A stretch of DNA of 64,000 nucleotides from JAJECS01 sp965219705. Its GTDB lineage: Bacteria; Chloroflexota; UBA11872. The stretch lies in assembly GCA_965219705.1 (NCBI GenBank), contig OZ244789.1, forward strand, positions 1,178,001 to 1,242,000, given 5' to 3'. Both the position numbers and the translations under genes were made by a program. Positions 39,670 through 49,178 of the stretch are shown here, piece by piece. The notes beneath the pieces are model-generated. The model did no database searches and was not told the DNA's origin. It saw nothing but the letters and a program-made list of their open reading frames with translations. Numbering within the stretch: the first letter of the stretch is position 1; each line of letters begins with the position of its first letter.

Positions 39670-41745
39670 CTATTTGATCAGCACGACGTGCTGGAGCCCT
39701 TGTTGCTGGGCCATGCCGCCAAGGACCGAGGTATAGGGGTATTCGACCTTCGAAGGTCGGAATACGTCCACTTTCGGCGTCGTGAAGAGCGTCACGTAGG
39801 GTAGGTCGTCAGCGAGGAGCGCCTGCATCTGATAGACGTTTTCCCGCGCGCCCTCGATGGTGGTCTCGGACAGCAAGGCAAAGGCCAGCTCATCGAATTC
39901 CGGGTTGGCATAGCCGCCCCAGTTTGACCCGCCGTCCTCGTTCTCGGGCGCGTGGCGGCTGTGGAATATGTTCTCCAGGTAGCTGGGGAAGATGCTGAAG
40001 CCCCAACCCAGGATCCACATGTCGAGGTCCTCGGCCACGGTATCGCTGAACAGCCGGTCGACGAGGACGTTGAAACCGACCAACTGCGCCCGGACTGGAA
40101 TGCCCAGGTCGTTGAGCCAGCGTTCGATCCAGATGGCGAAGGTGGACCGCAGGGGATCGTAGCCGGCGCTGGGCGCGATGATCTCGAGCGCGGGAACCTC
40201 CGACCCATCAGGCATTCGCAGGCCCTTGCCGGGCGTGGACACGAAGTCGCCGTCCTCGCTGACCTCGGGCTCCTGCTCGTAGGTGAACCCGGCGTCTTTC
40301 AACAGCGCCACGGCCTGTGCAATCCGCTCGGCTTGGTTCAGCCCCTGCCCGATCGTGGACGTCGCGTCGTTGTGCCAGAACGTGTTGCCTTCGGGAACCA
40401 TGGCGTACATGGGAATCGCTGCGTCCTGCAGGATGGACCGCGTCACGAATTCCTTGTCGATCATGGTCGCCACGGCTTGCCGGAACGCTTTGAAGCTCAT
40501 GGGGACCTTGCGGGTGTTGAATCCCAGATAGAACACGCCGTTGTCGAGATTGGTCACGACTTCCAGATCGGGTGCCTGCCGGACGCGGTCCAGGAAGCCC
40601 TTCTCCAGGCCCAACGGATTGAAGAGGAAGTCGATATCGCCCGTGGTCAAGGCAAGGATCGCCGAATCCTGGTTGCCGTAGATGCTGAAGATCTCCGACT
40701 CGAAGTGCGGGCCGATCTCATACTCGAGCATCGTGTCGCCGGCGGCGTCACCGTAGGCAACCTCGGTGTAACCGAGTCTTTCGTTGGTCTCCAAGTACGC
40801 GCCGTTTTCGAACTCGCTGACGACGGCGCCCTTTTGGAAGAAAGTCGGGATCGTCTCATTCTCATAGAAGGCGCCTGGTTCCCACTGGGCAAACGCCAGA
40901 CCGTTGGCGGTGGGCTCGCCGTCGGGCACGTGCGCGAAAAGGGCCTCGATCTGCTGGGCCGCGCCGCCGGCTTGCTTGGCTTCCTCAACGACGGACGCCC
41001 AATAGTGCTCGGGGAGAATCGGCATGAACGCCAGGCCGAACTGCCACACGCTGAGGCCCGGCGTCTGTGGATTCCCGTCGGCGTCGGTCGACTTGAAGAA
41101 GACCTTCAGCCGATGGCTGTCGAGCGCTTCCACCCGGTCGACGAAGGCTGCGTGAACCAGCTGGGCCCAATTGGCGCCGAGCTGCAAGTCCATGACCGTG
41201 TTGACCGTGAAGACGAAGTCATCCGCCGTCAGTTCCTCGCCGTCACTCCAAGCCACGCCTTGCTTCAGCGAGACTTCGGTCGTCCAGAACTCCGTGCCGT
41301 TGATCGTCTCCTTGGCCAACGGCGTCGGGAAACCGTCCGCGACCACCGGGACCCAGTCGAACCGTTGCGCGGAGTAGCCGTAGAGCTGCGTGGCATAGCC
41401 GCTGATCACGTATCCGGTCCAAACCGACCCGGCCGGCCCGCCCAGGTAGTTCCAGACGTTTCGCGAGATGGGATCCTCGAACAGCCCCATTTTGTAGATG
41501 GCCGGGCCAGTGGCTGCGGGGGTTTCAGCGGCCTCCGGTTCCGGGGTTGCCTGGACGATCCGCTCGACTTCGACGACCTTCTCGACCTCAACCGGAACTT
41601 CGACGATCTTCTCGACTTCCACCGTGACGGTGACGATCCTCTCGACGGGTGGTGGCTCCTCGGTGTCGCCGCAGGCGAGCGCCGCGATGGCGATGACCAG
41701 GACTATGGAGATGAAAGCCAGCCGTCCGCGCAGGAAACTCACCAT
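39670..41745 (-). CDS. ABC transporter substrate-binding lipoprotein (peptide/nickel family 5)
   Basis: About 690 residues. A signal peptide ends at the lipobox IAALACG; the spacer VERIVTVTVEVEKIVEV repeats Val-Glu-Lys units before a Glu/Pro stretch, then the SBP_bac_5 domain (AWSDGEELTADDFVFTVNTV, a late FRQAVATMID) begins. It captures peptides or similar solutes outside the membrane for the permeases encoded downstream. ATG 41745 was chosen because it starts the signal peptide; an ATG at 41844 would put 33 non-signal residues in front. The Val-Glu-Lys spacer is characteristic of Chloroflexota binding proteins, to my knowledge. Confidence 0.92.
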   Translation of the reverse strand: MVSFLRGRLAFISIVLVIAIAALACGDTEEPPPVERIVTVTVEVEKIVEVPVEVEKVVEVERIVQATPEPEAAETPAATGPAIYKMGLFEDPISRNVWNYLGGPAGSVWTGYVISGYATQLYGYSAQRFDWVPVVADGFPTPLAKETINGTEFWTTEVSLKQGVAWSDGEELTADDFVFTVNTVMDLQLGANWAQLVHAAFVDRVEALDSHRLKVFFKSTDADGNPQTPGLSVWQFGLAFMPILPEHYWASVVEEAKQAGGAAQQIEALFAHVPDGEPTANGLAFAQWEPGAFYENETIPTFFQKGAVVSEFENGAYLETNERLGYTEVAYGDAAGDTMLEYEIGPHFESEIFSIYGNQDSAILALTTGDIDFLFNPLGLEKGFLDRVRQAPDLEVVTNLDNGVFYLGFNTRKVPMSFKAFRQAVATMIDKEFVTRSILQDAAIPMYAMVPEGNTFWHNDATSTIGQGLNQAERIAQAVALLKDAGFTYEQEPEVSEDGDFVSTPGKGLRMPDGSEVPALEIIAPSAGYDPLRSTFAIWIERWLNDLGIPVRAQLVGFNVLVDRLFSDTVAEDLDMWILGWGFSIFPSYLENIFHSRHAPENEDGGSNWGGYANPEFDELAFALLSETTIEGARENVYQMQALLADDLPYVTLFTTPKVDVFRPSKVEYPYTSVLGGMAQQQGLQHVVLIK

Positions 41746-41899
41746 GAAAGCCGCTCCGCCATTGGAGTCTGGCACCGCGTCCCAATAGTACGGAGTGCGG
41801 TTCTGGTCTTGAAATCGCACGTGAAGAACCTTACTCAGCGGCAACCGGCCGCCTGTTTGTGACTGACCCCCGCCGACCTAGACCTAGAATGCGGCTCAA

Positions 41900-44434
41900 A
41901 TGAACGAAGCCGCCGCCCGCATCAAGATCAACAAGCTTCTCGAAGCCGCCGGCTGGCGCTTCTTCGATACGGACGGCGGCCCCGCGAACATCCGCCTCGA
42001 AGCCAACGTCAAATTCAAGGCCTCCGACCTTGACGCCCTCGGAGAGAACTTCGAGAAGACCAGCAGCGGGTCCATCGATTTCCTGCTTCTGGATGACAGA
42101 GGCTTCCCGCTCATCGTCCTGGAAGCCAAGCGCGAGGATCTGAGCCCGCTCACGGGCAAGGAGCAGGCGCGCAAATACGCCCGCTCCCAAAACTGCCGCT
42201 TCGTCATCCTTTCCAACGGCAACCTGCACTACTTCTGGGACCTCCAGCGCGGCAATCCTCACCTCATCACCGTCTTTCCCACGCCTGACTCTGTGGAGGG
42301 CTATCGCCGCGTCGAGCCCGATTCGCAGCGCTTGGTCGCGGAGACCGTCCGCGACGACTACATCGCCCTCACGCAGCGTCCGGGCTATGAGTCCGAAGCG
42401 GCCTGGCGCAACGAAGCCGAGCGCCCCGCCTTCGAGCAGGCTCACAAGCTGCGCTTCCTGCGCGCCTACCAGCTGCGGGCCGTTCATGCGTTGCAGCGGG
42501 CGGTGCAGGATGGCAATGACCGATTCCTCTTCGAAATGGCCACCGGCACCGGCAAGACCCTCACCGCCGCCGCGGTCGTCAAGCTCTTCCTGCGCACCAG
42601 CAACGCGCGGCGTGTGTTGTTCCTGGTGGACCGCCTCGAACTCGAGGAGCAGGCGCGCAAGGTTCTAGACGCGCTACTCGCCATCGACTACCAGACCGTT
42701 GTCTACAAGGAGAACCGTGACGACTGGAATCGCGCCGAGATCGTCGTCAGCACGGTCCAGTCCCTGCTGTTCAACAACAAGTACCAGCGGCTCTTCTCGC
42801 CCACGGATTTCGATCTGGTGATTTCCGATGAGGCTCACCGCTCAATCGGCGGCAACGCCCGCGCCGTGTTTGAGTACTTCGTCGGCTACAAGCTGGGCCT
42901 CACCGCCACGCCTCGGGACTATCTGCGCGGCTTCGAAGCGCTAGCCCCCGGTGCCCACGATCCGCGGGAGGCCGAGCGCCGCCTGCTGCTCGATACCTAC
43001 CGCACGTTCGGCTGCGAGAGCTCGCAGCCCACCTTCAGGTACTCGCTGCTTGACGGCGTCCGGGACGGCTATCTCATCAACCCCACCGTGGTCGACGCCC
43101 GCACCGACGTGAGCACTCAGCTCCTCTCCGAGCAGGGTTTCGTAGTCTCCTTCGCGGACGACGGGGGTGCTGAAGGGGAGGAGTCGTACAAGCAGCGCGA
43201 CTTCGAGAGGAAGTTCTTTGCCGGCGCCACCAACGAGCTGTTCTGCAAGACCTTCCTTGAAAACGCGCTGCGTGATCCGATCAGCGGCGAGATTGGCAAG
43301 TCAATCGTCTTCGGCGTCAGTCAGGCGCACGCGGCCAAGCTCACGCAGATTCTCAATAAGATCGCCGACCGCATGTTCCCGAGGCGCTACCAGTCCGACT
43401 TCGCGGTGCAGGTGACATCGCAGATCGGCGACGCGCAGCAGTTCGCCATCAACTTCGCCAACAACAACCTGCTCGGCTCGGGCAACGTCATCCCGTCCTA
43501 CCGGACCAGCAAGGCCCGCGTCTGCGTGACCGTCGGCATGATGACCACGGGCTACGACTGCACCGATATCCTGAACCTCGGCCTGTTCCGCCCCATCTTC
43601 TCGCCCACCGACTTCATCCAGATCAAGGGGCGCGGCACCCGCATCCATGACTTCACGGACGAGCTGCACGACGATGAGCTTAAGGACGGGATCGCGCAGC
43701 CGGAGAAGACCGCCTTCAAGCTCTTCGACTTCTTCGGCAACTTCGAGTACTTCGAGGAGGACTTCAACTACGACGAAGTGATCAAGCTGCCCCGTCCGGG
43801 CCAGGCGCATGGCAATGGAAATGGCAACGATCCGGTGGTTCTGCCTGACGGCGTCTACCAATACCTTGGGCCGGACGTCATCGCCACGGTCAAGGAAGAG
43901 ACCATCGGCCTCCAGGGCATGAAGATCGACCGGATGTATTTCGATCGGTTTGCCGAAACCGTCCGCGCCGACAGACTGATAACCAGCGCCGTCGAAGCCG
44001 GGCAGTGGGACCGGGTGATCAATCATGTCAACCGCGAGGTCTTCGACAAACCCGAGGAGTTTTACTCCCTCGCCAAGCTGCGTCATGCCGCCGCCGTGGA
44101 CCGCCGCCTGACCCTGCGCGAGATTCTCGAGCATGCCCTTGGCTTCGTCCCGCGCCTCAAATCCAAGGACGAGCTATTGGAGGAAGAGTTCGCCAAGTTC
44201 GTGGCGGACCACACGCCCCAGCTGCCCGAGTCCGTCCCCGCCATCAAGAACTACTTCAAGGCCTACGCCGCCAACGGCTTTGTCCGGCACACCGTCGACG
44301 AGCGCAGATTCGCAAATCTCGCCACGAATGCCAGCTTCTCCGCCAACGATCTGCGCCAGGTCCCTGAGGAGTTCCGCGACCTGGTTCCCCAGTACATTCG
44401 GGACTACATCTCGTTGAACCAATTTGTCCCTTAG
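41900..44434 (+). CDS. hsdR: Type I restriction enzyme R subunit
   Basis: 844 residues. The PD-(D/E)xK nuclease is at residues about 45-80 (SIDFLLLDDRGFPLIVLEAK), the SF2 motor has motif I MATGTGKTLTAA near residue 213, DEAH in ISDEAHRSIGG near 310, the GLTATPRDYLRG motif and the late IKGRGTRIHDF. It translocates DNA and cuts at a distance when HsdM/HsdS find unmethylated sites. The island begins here, 155 bases from the divergent transporter gene, with a small GxxExxY gene inserted before hsdMS. Confidence 0.93.
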   Translation: MNEAAARIKINKLLEAAGWRFFDTDGGPANIRLEANVKFKASDLDALGENFEKTSSGSIDFLLLDDRGFPLIVLEAKREDLSPLTGKEQARKYARSQNCRFVILSNGNLHYFWDLQRGNPHLITVFPTPDSVEGYRRVEPDSQRLVAETVRDDYIALTQRPGYESEAAWRNEAERPAFEQAHKLRFLRAYQLRAVHALQRAVQDGNDRFLFEMATGTGKTLTAAAVVKLFLRTSNARRVLFLVDRLELEEQARKVLDALLAIDYQTVVYKENRDDWNRAEIVVSTVQSLLFNNKYQRLFSPTDFDLVISDEAHRSIGGNARAVFEYFVGYKLGLTATPRDYLRGFEALAPGAHDPREAERRLLLDTYRTFGCESSQPTFRYSLLDGVRDGYLINPTVVDARTDVSTQLLSEQGFVVSFADDGGAEGEESYKQRDFERKFFAGATNELFCKTFLENALRDPISGEIGKSIVFGVSQAHAAKLTQILNKIADRMFPRRYQSDFAVQVTSQIGDAQQFAINFANNNLLGSGNVIPSYRTSKARVCVTVGMMTTGYDCTDILNLGLFRPIFSPTDFIQIKGRGTRIHDFTDELHDDELKDGIAQPEKTAFKLFDFFGNFEYFEEDFNYDEVIKLPRPGQAHGNGNGNDPVVLPDGVYQYLGPDVIATVKEETIGLQGMKIDRMYFDRFAETVRADRLITSAVEAGQWDRVINHVNREVFDKPEEFYSLAKLRHAAAVDRRLTLREILEHALGFVPRLKSKDELLEEEFAKFVADHTPQLPESVPAIKNYFKAYAANGFVRHTVDERRFANLATNASFSANDLRQVPEEFRDLVPQYIRDYISLNQFVP

Positions 44435-44444
44435 GGAAATCTAC

Positions 44445-44852
44445 ATGGATAAACAGAATATACAGGATAAGGAATTGCTATATTCGGAGTTGACCCGATC
44501 TATCATTGGCTGCGCGTTTGAGGTGATTAACGAACTTGGTGCCGGGTTTCTGGAATCCGTGTACGAGAACGCCATGCTGATCGCACTTGCGAGCGCCGGG
44601 CATGCCGTACAGTCACAGCAACCCGTCACGGTACACTTCCAGGGCAAGCCCGTCGGCGATTTCTACGCCGACCTTCTTGTCGAGCACAAGGTGATCGTCG
44701 AGCTCAAGGCAGTCAAGGCCCTCGCCCCGGAGCACGAAGCTCAGGTCATCAACTACCTCAACGCCACCGGCATCCAAGTGGGGCTGCTCATCAACTTCGG
44801 CAACCCAAGACTTGAGTTCAAGCGCTTCACCAGGAGGATTGAACATGGATAA
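44445..44852 (+). CDS. GxxExxY family protein inserted between hsdR and hsdM
   Basis: 135 residues with ELGAGFLESVYENAM (the GxxExxY motif), VTVHFQGKPVGDFYADLLVE and VIVELKAVKALAPEHEAQV, a PD-(D/E)xK-like arrangement that suggests a nuclease-related fold. ATG 44445 lies in the repeated motif ATGGATAAACAG. That motif recurs as a direct copy just after the gene (44845) and as an inverted copy at about 44930-44950, so the gene looks like a self-contained insert splitting the restriction operon. Confidence 0.88.
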   Translation: MDKQNIQDKELLYSELTRSIIGCAFEVINELGAGFLESVYENAMLIALASAGHAVQSQQPVTVHFQGKPVGDFYADLLVEHKVIVELKAVKALAPEHEAQVINYLNATGIQVGLLINFGNPRLEFKRFTRRIEHG

Positions 44853-44955
44853 ACAGGATAGACAAGATATAATAGTTCATTGCATGATTTACTTAGCCTG
44901 CGGCAACTCTTGTATAGTAACTTCTTATCCTGTAAATCCTGTCCATCCATGTTAG
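44845..44955. repeat. Direct and inverted repeats flanking the GxxExxY gene
   Basis: ATGGATAAACAGGATAGACA at 44845 matches the gene's own start (ATGGATAAACAGAATATACA at 44445). CTTATCCTGTAAATCCTGTC near 44924-44943, followed by CATCCATG, is its inverse. Read in reverse, the inverted copy would encode MDGQDLQDKKLLY, a second version of the gene's N-terminus MDKQNIQDKELLY. The stretch is AT-rich compared with both neighbours. Confidence 0.7.
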
Positions 44956-47525
44956 ACGCACCAACCCGCCGCCGCATCGACACCGCTCGCGACATCCTGG
45001 TGGGGAAGGTCCCCGACCCCAAGTCGCAGGTCGAGCAGATCACCATCGCCCTGATCTACAAGTTCATGTGGGACATTGACGCCGAGAGCGAGGAGCTCGG
45101 CGGCGAGCGCAGCTTCTTCGTGGGCGAATTCAACCGCTACGGCTGGCCGCGGCTGATGCACGCCGGGCTGGGCGGGCACGCCACGCTGAATCTCTACGCC
45201 GAGGCCATCACGCGCATGCCGGAGAACCCCGGCGTCCCGCCGCTGTTCCGCACAATCTTCAACAACGCCTACCTGCCCTACCGCGACCCAGAGACCCTGC
45301 GCGCCTTCCTCAAGATCATCGACGAGTTCGAGTACGACCATTCCGAGCGGCTGGGCGATGCGTTCGAGTACCTGCTGTCAGTGATGGGCGCCCAGGGCGA
45401 CGCCGGCCAGTTCCGCACGCCGCGCCACATCATCGATTTCATCGTGGCGATCATTGATCCCAAGAAGCACGAGACGGTGCTCGACCCCGCCTGCGGCACC
45501 GCCGGCTTCCTCATCTCCTCCTACAAGCACATCCTCGCCGAAAACGTGGATGAGCATGGCCACGACACGCTGACGCCGGACGAGCGCGGCCGGCTGGCCG
45601 AGAACTTCATGGGTTACGACATCTCGCCCGACATGGTGCGCCTCTCACTGGTGAACCTGTATCTGCACGGCTTCGCCGACCCGCGCATCCACGAATACGA
45701 CACGCTCACCAGCGACGAGCGCTGGAGCCAGCACGCCGACGTGATCCTGGCCAATCCGCCGTTCATGTCGCCGAAGGGCGGCATCAGGCCGCACAACCGC
45801 TTCTCGATCACGTCCCGGCGCAGCGAGGTGCTGTTCGTGGACTACATGGCCGAGCACCTCACGCCCGCCGGCCGCGCCGGCATCATCGTGCCCGAAGGTA
45901 TCATCTTCCAGAGCCAGAAGGCGCACACGCGGCTGCGCCAAATGCTCGTCGACGACTCCCTGGTCGCTGTGGTCTCGCTGCCCGCCGGCGTCTTCAAGCC
46001 CTACTCCGGCGTCAAGACGTCCATCCTCATCCTCGACCGCGCCCTGGCCCGCCGCACCGACCGCATCGCCTTCTTCAAGGTTGACAACGACGGCTTCGAC
46101 CTCGGCGATCAACGCCGGCCCACCGACAAGAACGACCTACCGCAAGTCCAGGCAGAGCTCACTGAGTACCTGCGCCGTGTCCGCCTGGGCGAATCGCTGG
46201 ATGACTTCCAGCCCTCGATGGGTCTCATCGTCGAGAAGGAGCGGATAGCCACCGGGGACGATTACAACCTCAGCGGCGAGCGATATCAGGTAGTTGATCT
46301 GAAGATCGGTTCATTCCCATTGGTCCGCATTGGGGACGTATGCGTTATGAATCCGCGTAAAAGTCAACTTGCCAATCTCGACCCAGGGCTTACGGTCTCC
46401 TTCGTGCCAATGGCGGACTTAAACGAGAATCAGATGACTTTCAATCCGAGCAAGGTCAAAGTGCTTTCTGAAGTCTCAGCCAGTTACACGTATTTTGCAA
46501 ATGGTGACGTATTGCTGGCGAAAGTCACACCCTGCTTCGAAAACGGAAAAGCGGGACTAGCACTCGATCTCGTGAACGGCATTGGCTTTGGATCAAGTGA
46601 GTTCTACGTGCTCCGTTCTGGCGAACATGCGCTGCCCGAGTGGGTATATTTCTGCGTGACGCATTCACAATTCCGGGATTCTGCCGTTGGACAGATGACG
46701 GGAACGGGTGGTCTTCAGCGTGTTCCACGAGATTTCGTCGAAGACTTCCGAATCCCTCTGCCACCGTTGGAAGTGCAGCAGGAGATCGCGGCCGAGATCG
46801 AGGGCTACCAGAGAGTCATCGACGGCGCCTGCGCCGTCATCGACAACTACCGCGCCCACATCCCCTTGGATTCCTCCTGGCCAGAAACGACTGTTGATGA
46901 GTGCTGTGAAGTCAAAGGCGGAAAGAGGCTCCCTAAAGGCGAGTATTTCTCCGAAACACCCACACCGCATCCTTATATTCGAGTATCGGATTTCCATAAC
47001 CAATCAGTTAATCAAAGTGACCTTAAGTTTATCTCCGATGCGACTCGCCAGCAGATTGCGCGTTACACGATCTCGTCTGCGGACGTGTACATCTCAATAG
47101 CGGGAACTATTGGATTGATGGGTACCGTTCCCGAATCGCTCAATGGCGCCAACCTTACTGAGAATGCAGCAAAGCTGGTCCCGGATAGTAGCCGGATTGA
47201 CAAGCGATTTCTGGCTATCATCGGTAGCACCGGGTTAGTGCAAGAGCAAATCCGGAGCCTTACGCACGCAGTAGGCGTTCCGAAGCTGGCTCTGGCACGA
47301 ATCAAAATACTGCGGATTCCGATACCGCCTTTAGGCGTGCAGCGGGCGATTGCCGCTGAGATTGATTCCGAGCAAGACCTCGTGAACACGAACCGCGAAC
47401 TGATCGACCGCTTCGAGCGGAAAATCCAAGCCGCCATCGCGCGTGTCTGGGACATGGACGTGCCTGGATCGACGAAGACATCGGAGACGAAAGATCACCT
47501 TGAACCACTTCTGGCAAGGAGTTGA
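44949..47525 (+). CDS. Fused type I methyltransferase-specificity protein (HsdM-HsdS)
   Basis: 858 residues. The HsdM part (1-440) has a helical N-terminus, SAM motif I in DPACGTAGFLISS near residue 179 and catalytic NPPF near residue 268. The HsdS part follows in the same frame: first target-recognition domain about 455-590, a conserved spacer helix (LPPLEVQQEIAAEIEGYQRV), second domain about 640-780, and the matching C-terminal helix IPPLGVQRAIAAEIDSEQ. It gives DNA sequence specificity and N6-adenine methylation. The recognition half is much richer in A+T than the HsdM half. ATG 44949 lies inside the inverted repeat. Confidence 0.92.
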   Translation: MLDAPTRRRIDTARDILVGKVPDPKSQVEQITIALIYKFMWDIDAESEELGGERSFFVGEFNRYGWPRLMHAGLGGHATLNLYAEAITRMPENPGVPPLFRTIFNNAYLPYRDPETLRAFLKIIDEFEYDHSERLGDAFEYLLSVMGAQGDAGQFRTPRHIIDFIVAIIDPKKHETVLDPACGTAGFLISSYKHILAENVDEHGHDTLTPDERGRLAENFMGYDISPDMVRLSLVNLYLHGFADPRIHEYDTLTSDERWSQHADVILANPPFMSPKGGIRPHNRFSITSRRSEVLFVDYMAEHLTPAGRAGIIVPEGIIFQSQKAHTRLRQMLVDDSLVAVVSLPAGVFKPYSGVKTSILILDRALARRTDRIAFFKVDNDGFDLGDQRRPTDKNDLPQVQAELTEYLRRVRLGESLDDFQPSMGLIVEKERIATGDDYNLSGERYQVVDLKIGSFPLVRIGDVCVMNPRKSQLANLDPGLTVSFVPMADLNENQMTFNPSKVKVLSEVSASYTYFANGDVLLAKVTPCFENGKAGLALDLVNGIGFGSSEFYVLRSGEHALPEWVYFCVTHSQFRDSAVGQMTGTGGLQRVPRDFVEDFRIPLPPLEVQQEIAAEIEGYQRVIDGACAVIDNYRAHIPLDSSWPETTVDECCEVKGGKRLPKGEYFSETPTPHPYIRVSDFHNQSVNQSDLKFISDATRQQIARYTISSADVYISIAGTIGLMGTVPESLNGANLTENAAKLVPDSSRIDKRFLAIIGSTGLVQEQIRSLTHAVGVPKLALARIKILRIPIPPLGVQRAIAAEIDSEQDLVNTNRELIDRFERKIQAAIARVWDMDVPGSTKTSETKDHLEPLLARS

Positions 47526-47528
47526 CCA

Positions 47529-48011
47529 ATGGGGCAATATTGCACGGCAGAAGTTTGCTTGAATGGACATCCGACCACGCCGTCCATAGAGCTGAGTCCG
47601 GAGCTGAGAAGCAAACACTGCTCGGAGTGTGGAGCGAACACTATTGTGCAATGCCCATGCTGTTCGGCAGGACTACGAGGTTACTATGACAGTTCAAGTA
47701 TCATAGACTTCACGCCCTACAGTCCTCCAAGCTATTGCCACAATTGCGGCCATCCATTACCGTGGACGCAAGAAAAGATATCAGTCGCCCAGGAGCTGGT
47801 TGACGAGCTTGAGGGACTCTCGCAGGATGAGCGAAGCACCCTCAAAGAGTCCATTCTCGATCTGACTCGAGATTCCCCGAGAACAGAGATTGCATCCTTG
47901 CGATATAGAAGATTAATTGCAAAGTCTGGCAAAGTTGTCGGCCAAGCACTCAACTCGGTCATCGCATCCATCGCAACTGACGCGGCAAAGCAGCTTCTGG
48001 GAATATCCTAG
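47529..48011 (+). CDS. DUF2321-family zinc-ribbon protein
   Basis: 160 residues with two CxxC pairs in an N-terminal zinc-binding region (KHCSECGANTIVQCPCC and SYCHNCGHPLPW) and the family pattern MGQYCTAEVCLNGHPTTPSI. The C-terminal half is helical and hydrophilic. It starts three bases after hsdMS and is richer in A+T than chromosomal neighbours, so it travels with the restriction island. Function unknown. Confidence 0.8.
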   Translation: MGQYCTAEVCLNGHPTTPSIELSPELRSKHCSECGANTIVQCPCCSAGLRGYYDSSSIIDFTPYSPPSYCHNCGHPLPWTQEKISVAQELVDELEGLSQDERSTLKESILDLTRDSPRTEIASLRYRRLIAKSGKVVGQALNSVIASIATDAAKQLLGIS

Positions 48012-48173
48012 ATGTTAGTTAATCTGATGCAACCAACTATGATTCTATTTGAAGAGTCTCATAAGCCAGGCGGCGAACGTCTTACAGAGATCGCCGTCCA
48101 CGGCAAGGTCCTCATCACCCACGGTCCAGCCTATGAGTCTTGGCTGTCTCCGAGCCGCGAGCCAGGCGCATAG
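48012..48173 (+). CDS. Possible small open frame after DUF2321
   Basis: 53 codons from ATG 48012, directly after the DUF2321 stop, encoding MLVNLMQPTMILFEESH and ending in PSREPGA. No similarity recognised, no ribosome-binding site, and the last third is GC-rich like non-island DNA. Doubtful. Confidence 0.2.
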   Translation: MLVNLMQPTMILFEESHKPGGERLTEIAVHGKVLITHGPAYESWLSPSREPGA

Positions 48174-48212
48174 CTAGGCCTTCGGTCCTTTCGCAGCGTC
48201 AAGATCCCGAGA

Positions 48213-48761
48213 CTATGTGGAGGCTGCTTGACCCTGCCACTGGCTCTTGGGCGGTGATTGGGAAGGCGAAGAGAGCTTCTCAACAATCAGTTGACAGAAC
48301 CGCATCCCTGGCTCAAGCCGCACCGTAAAGGGCCCGACGTTGGATATCTCCAGCCTGAGTTGGCCGGCGAAAGACGCGTGGACCGTAGGGGCGCTTTGGT
48401 GAACTGAGACTCCAAAACGAGCCATAGAGCTTCGCCCTTCGATTCGGGCCGCGAGGTAATTTGGCAGCGCGATCCGTTCCAGCGTATACCCCAGAACGAA
48501 ATCTCCGGGCTTGACTTCGAACTTCTCGCCAGAAGGAATACTGACTTTCTCTGCATAGTCGTCAAATACACCTTCCGGCGAAATCGCTCCGGGGTCTATT
48601 GTGAGAGTTACCCCGCATTTTGGCTTGTTAGGTACTGTGAATACGTTGGCTAGCCGAAGGTCGATGGACGACGTTGATATCTGATCCAACTCGATCATCG
48701 GATCGAACTTCAAATGTCCGGCGTCAATTTCACGAAGGATGTCCTGGTCAGACAGGATCAT
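48213..48761 (-). CDS. dCTP deaminase / dUTPase-family protein
   Basis: 182 residues of the Dcd/Dut trimeric fold: start MILSDQDILREIDAG, the substrate motif EGRSSMARFGVSVHQSA, the catalytic glutamate in LRLEISNVGP and the late GMRFCQLIVEKL. It would lower dCTP or dUTP. Its 5' end overlaps the upstream small gene by 14 bases. Location beside a restriction island, convergent to it, leaves open a defence role, since some dCTP deaminases deplete nucleotides during phage infection; a housekeeping role is equally possible. Confidence 0.85.
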   Translation of the reverse strand: MILSDQDILREIDAGHLKFDPMIELDQISTSSIDLRLANVFTVPNKPKCGVTLTIDPGAISPEGVFDDYAEKVSIPSGEKFEVKPGDFVLGYTLERIALPNYLAARIEGRSSMARFGVSVHQSAPTVHASFAGQLRLEISNVGPFTVRLEPGMRFCQLIVEKLSSPSQSPPKSQWQGQAAST

Positions 48762-49062
48762 AAATGAATTCGGGGTCGTCTCTGTGAACCTTGAGCCTAG
48801 TTCCCGAGGTCAATGTGTCGGAGGGCAGGTCAATGAGATACGATCCGTCTTTAAGTGAACCAATGACATGAATAACAATTCTTCTTTTGTCTAAGTCGAC
48901 TGCTTCTGCTGGAACGAACGAAGTGTATATGTGCCCGTTGACTTTAAACTGTACGGGAAAATCGATACTTGATTCATCATCGCCTACATAGCTGCACTGT
49001 AAAGCTCCCCGTTTCGGCGGAGAAATCCATTCTAGGCTCTCAAGTTGTTCGAGCATAGACAC
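48748..49062 (-). CDS. Hypothetical protein overlapping the dCTP deaminase gene
   Basis: 104 residues, acidic, apparently all-beta (FPVQFKVNGHIYTSF, RRIVIHVIGSLKDGSYLI). The gene overlaps the deaminase start by 14 bases, so the two are co-translated. I do not recognise the family. It might be a regulatory or binding partner of the deaminase. Confidence 0.6.
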   Translation of the reverse strand: MSMLEQLESLEWISPPKRGALQCSYVGDDESSIDFPVQFKVNGHIYTSFVPAEAVDLDKRRIVIHVIGSLKDGSYLIDLPSDTLTSGTRLKVHRDDPEFIYDPV

Positions 49063-49178
49063 GTGCCTCTTGGTGCTGATTGCTTAGGCTATAGCCTCAA
49101 GCACGAATCGTCAATGGCAAGTCCTTTGGAGTGAGCGGATCGAGACGTTGTCTTTTCGATGTGGGCTTGCGGCGCGTC

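Noticed and set aside
39952..41862. Plus-strand open frame of about 636 codons
   Set aside because: Antisense to the substrate-binding lipoprotein gene, whose signal peptide, spacer and SBP domain are clear; the antisense protein has no recognisable domain.
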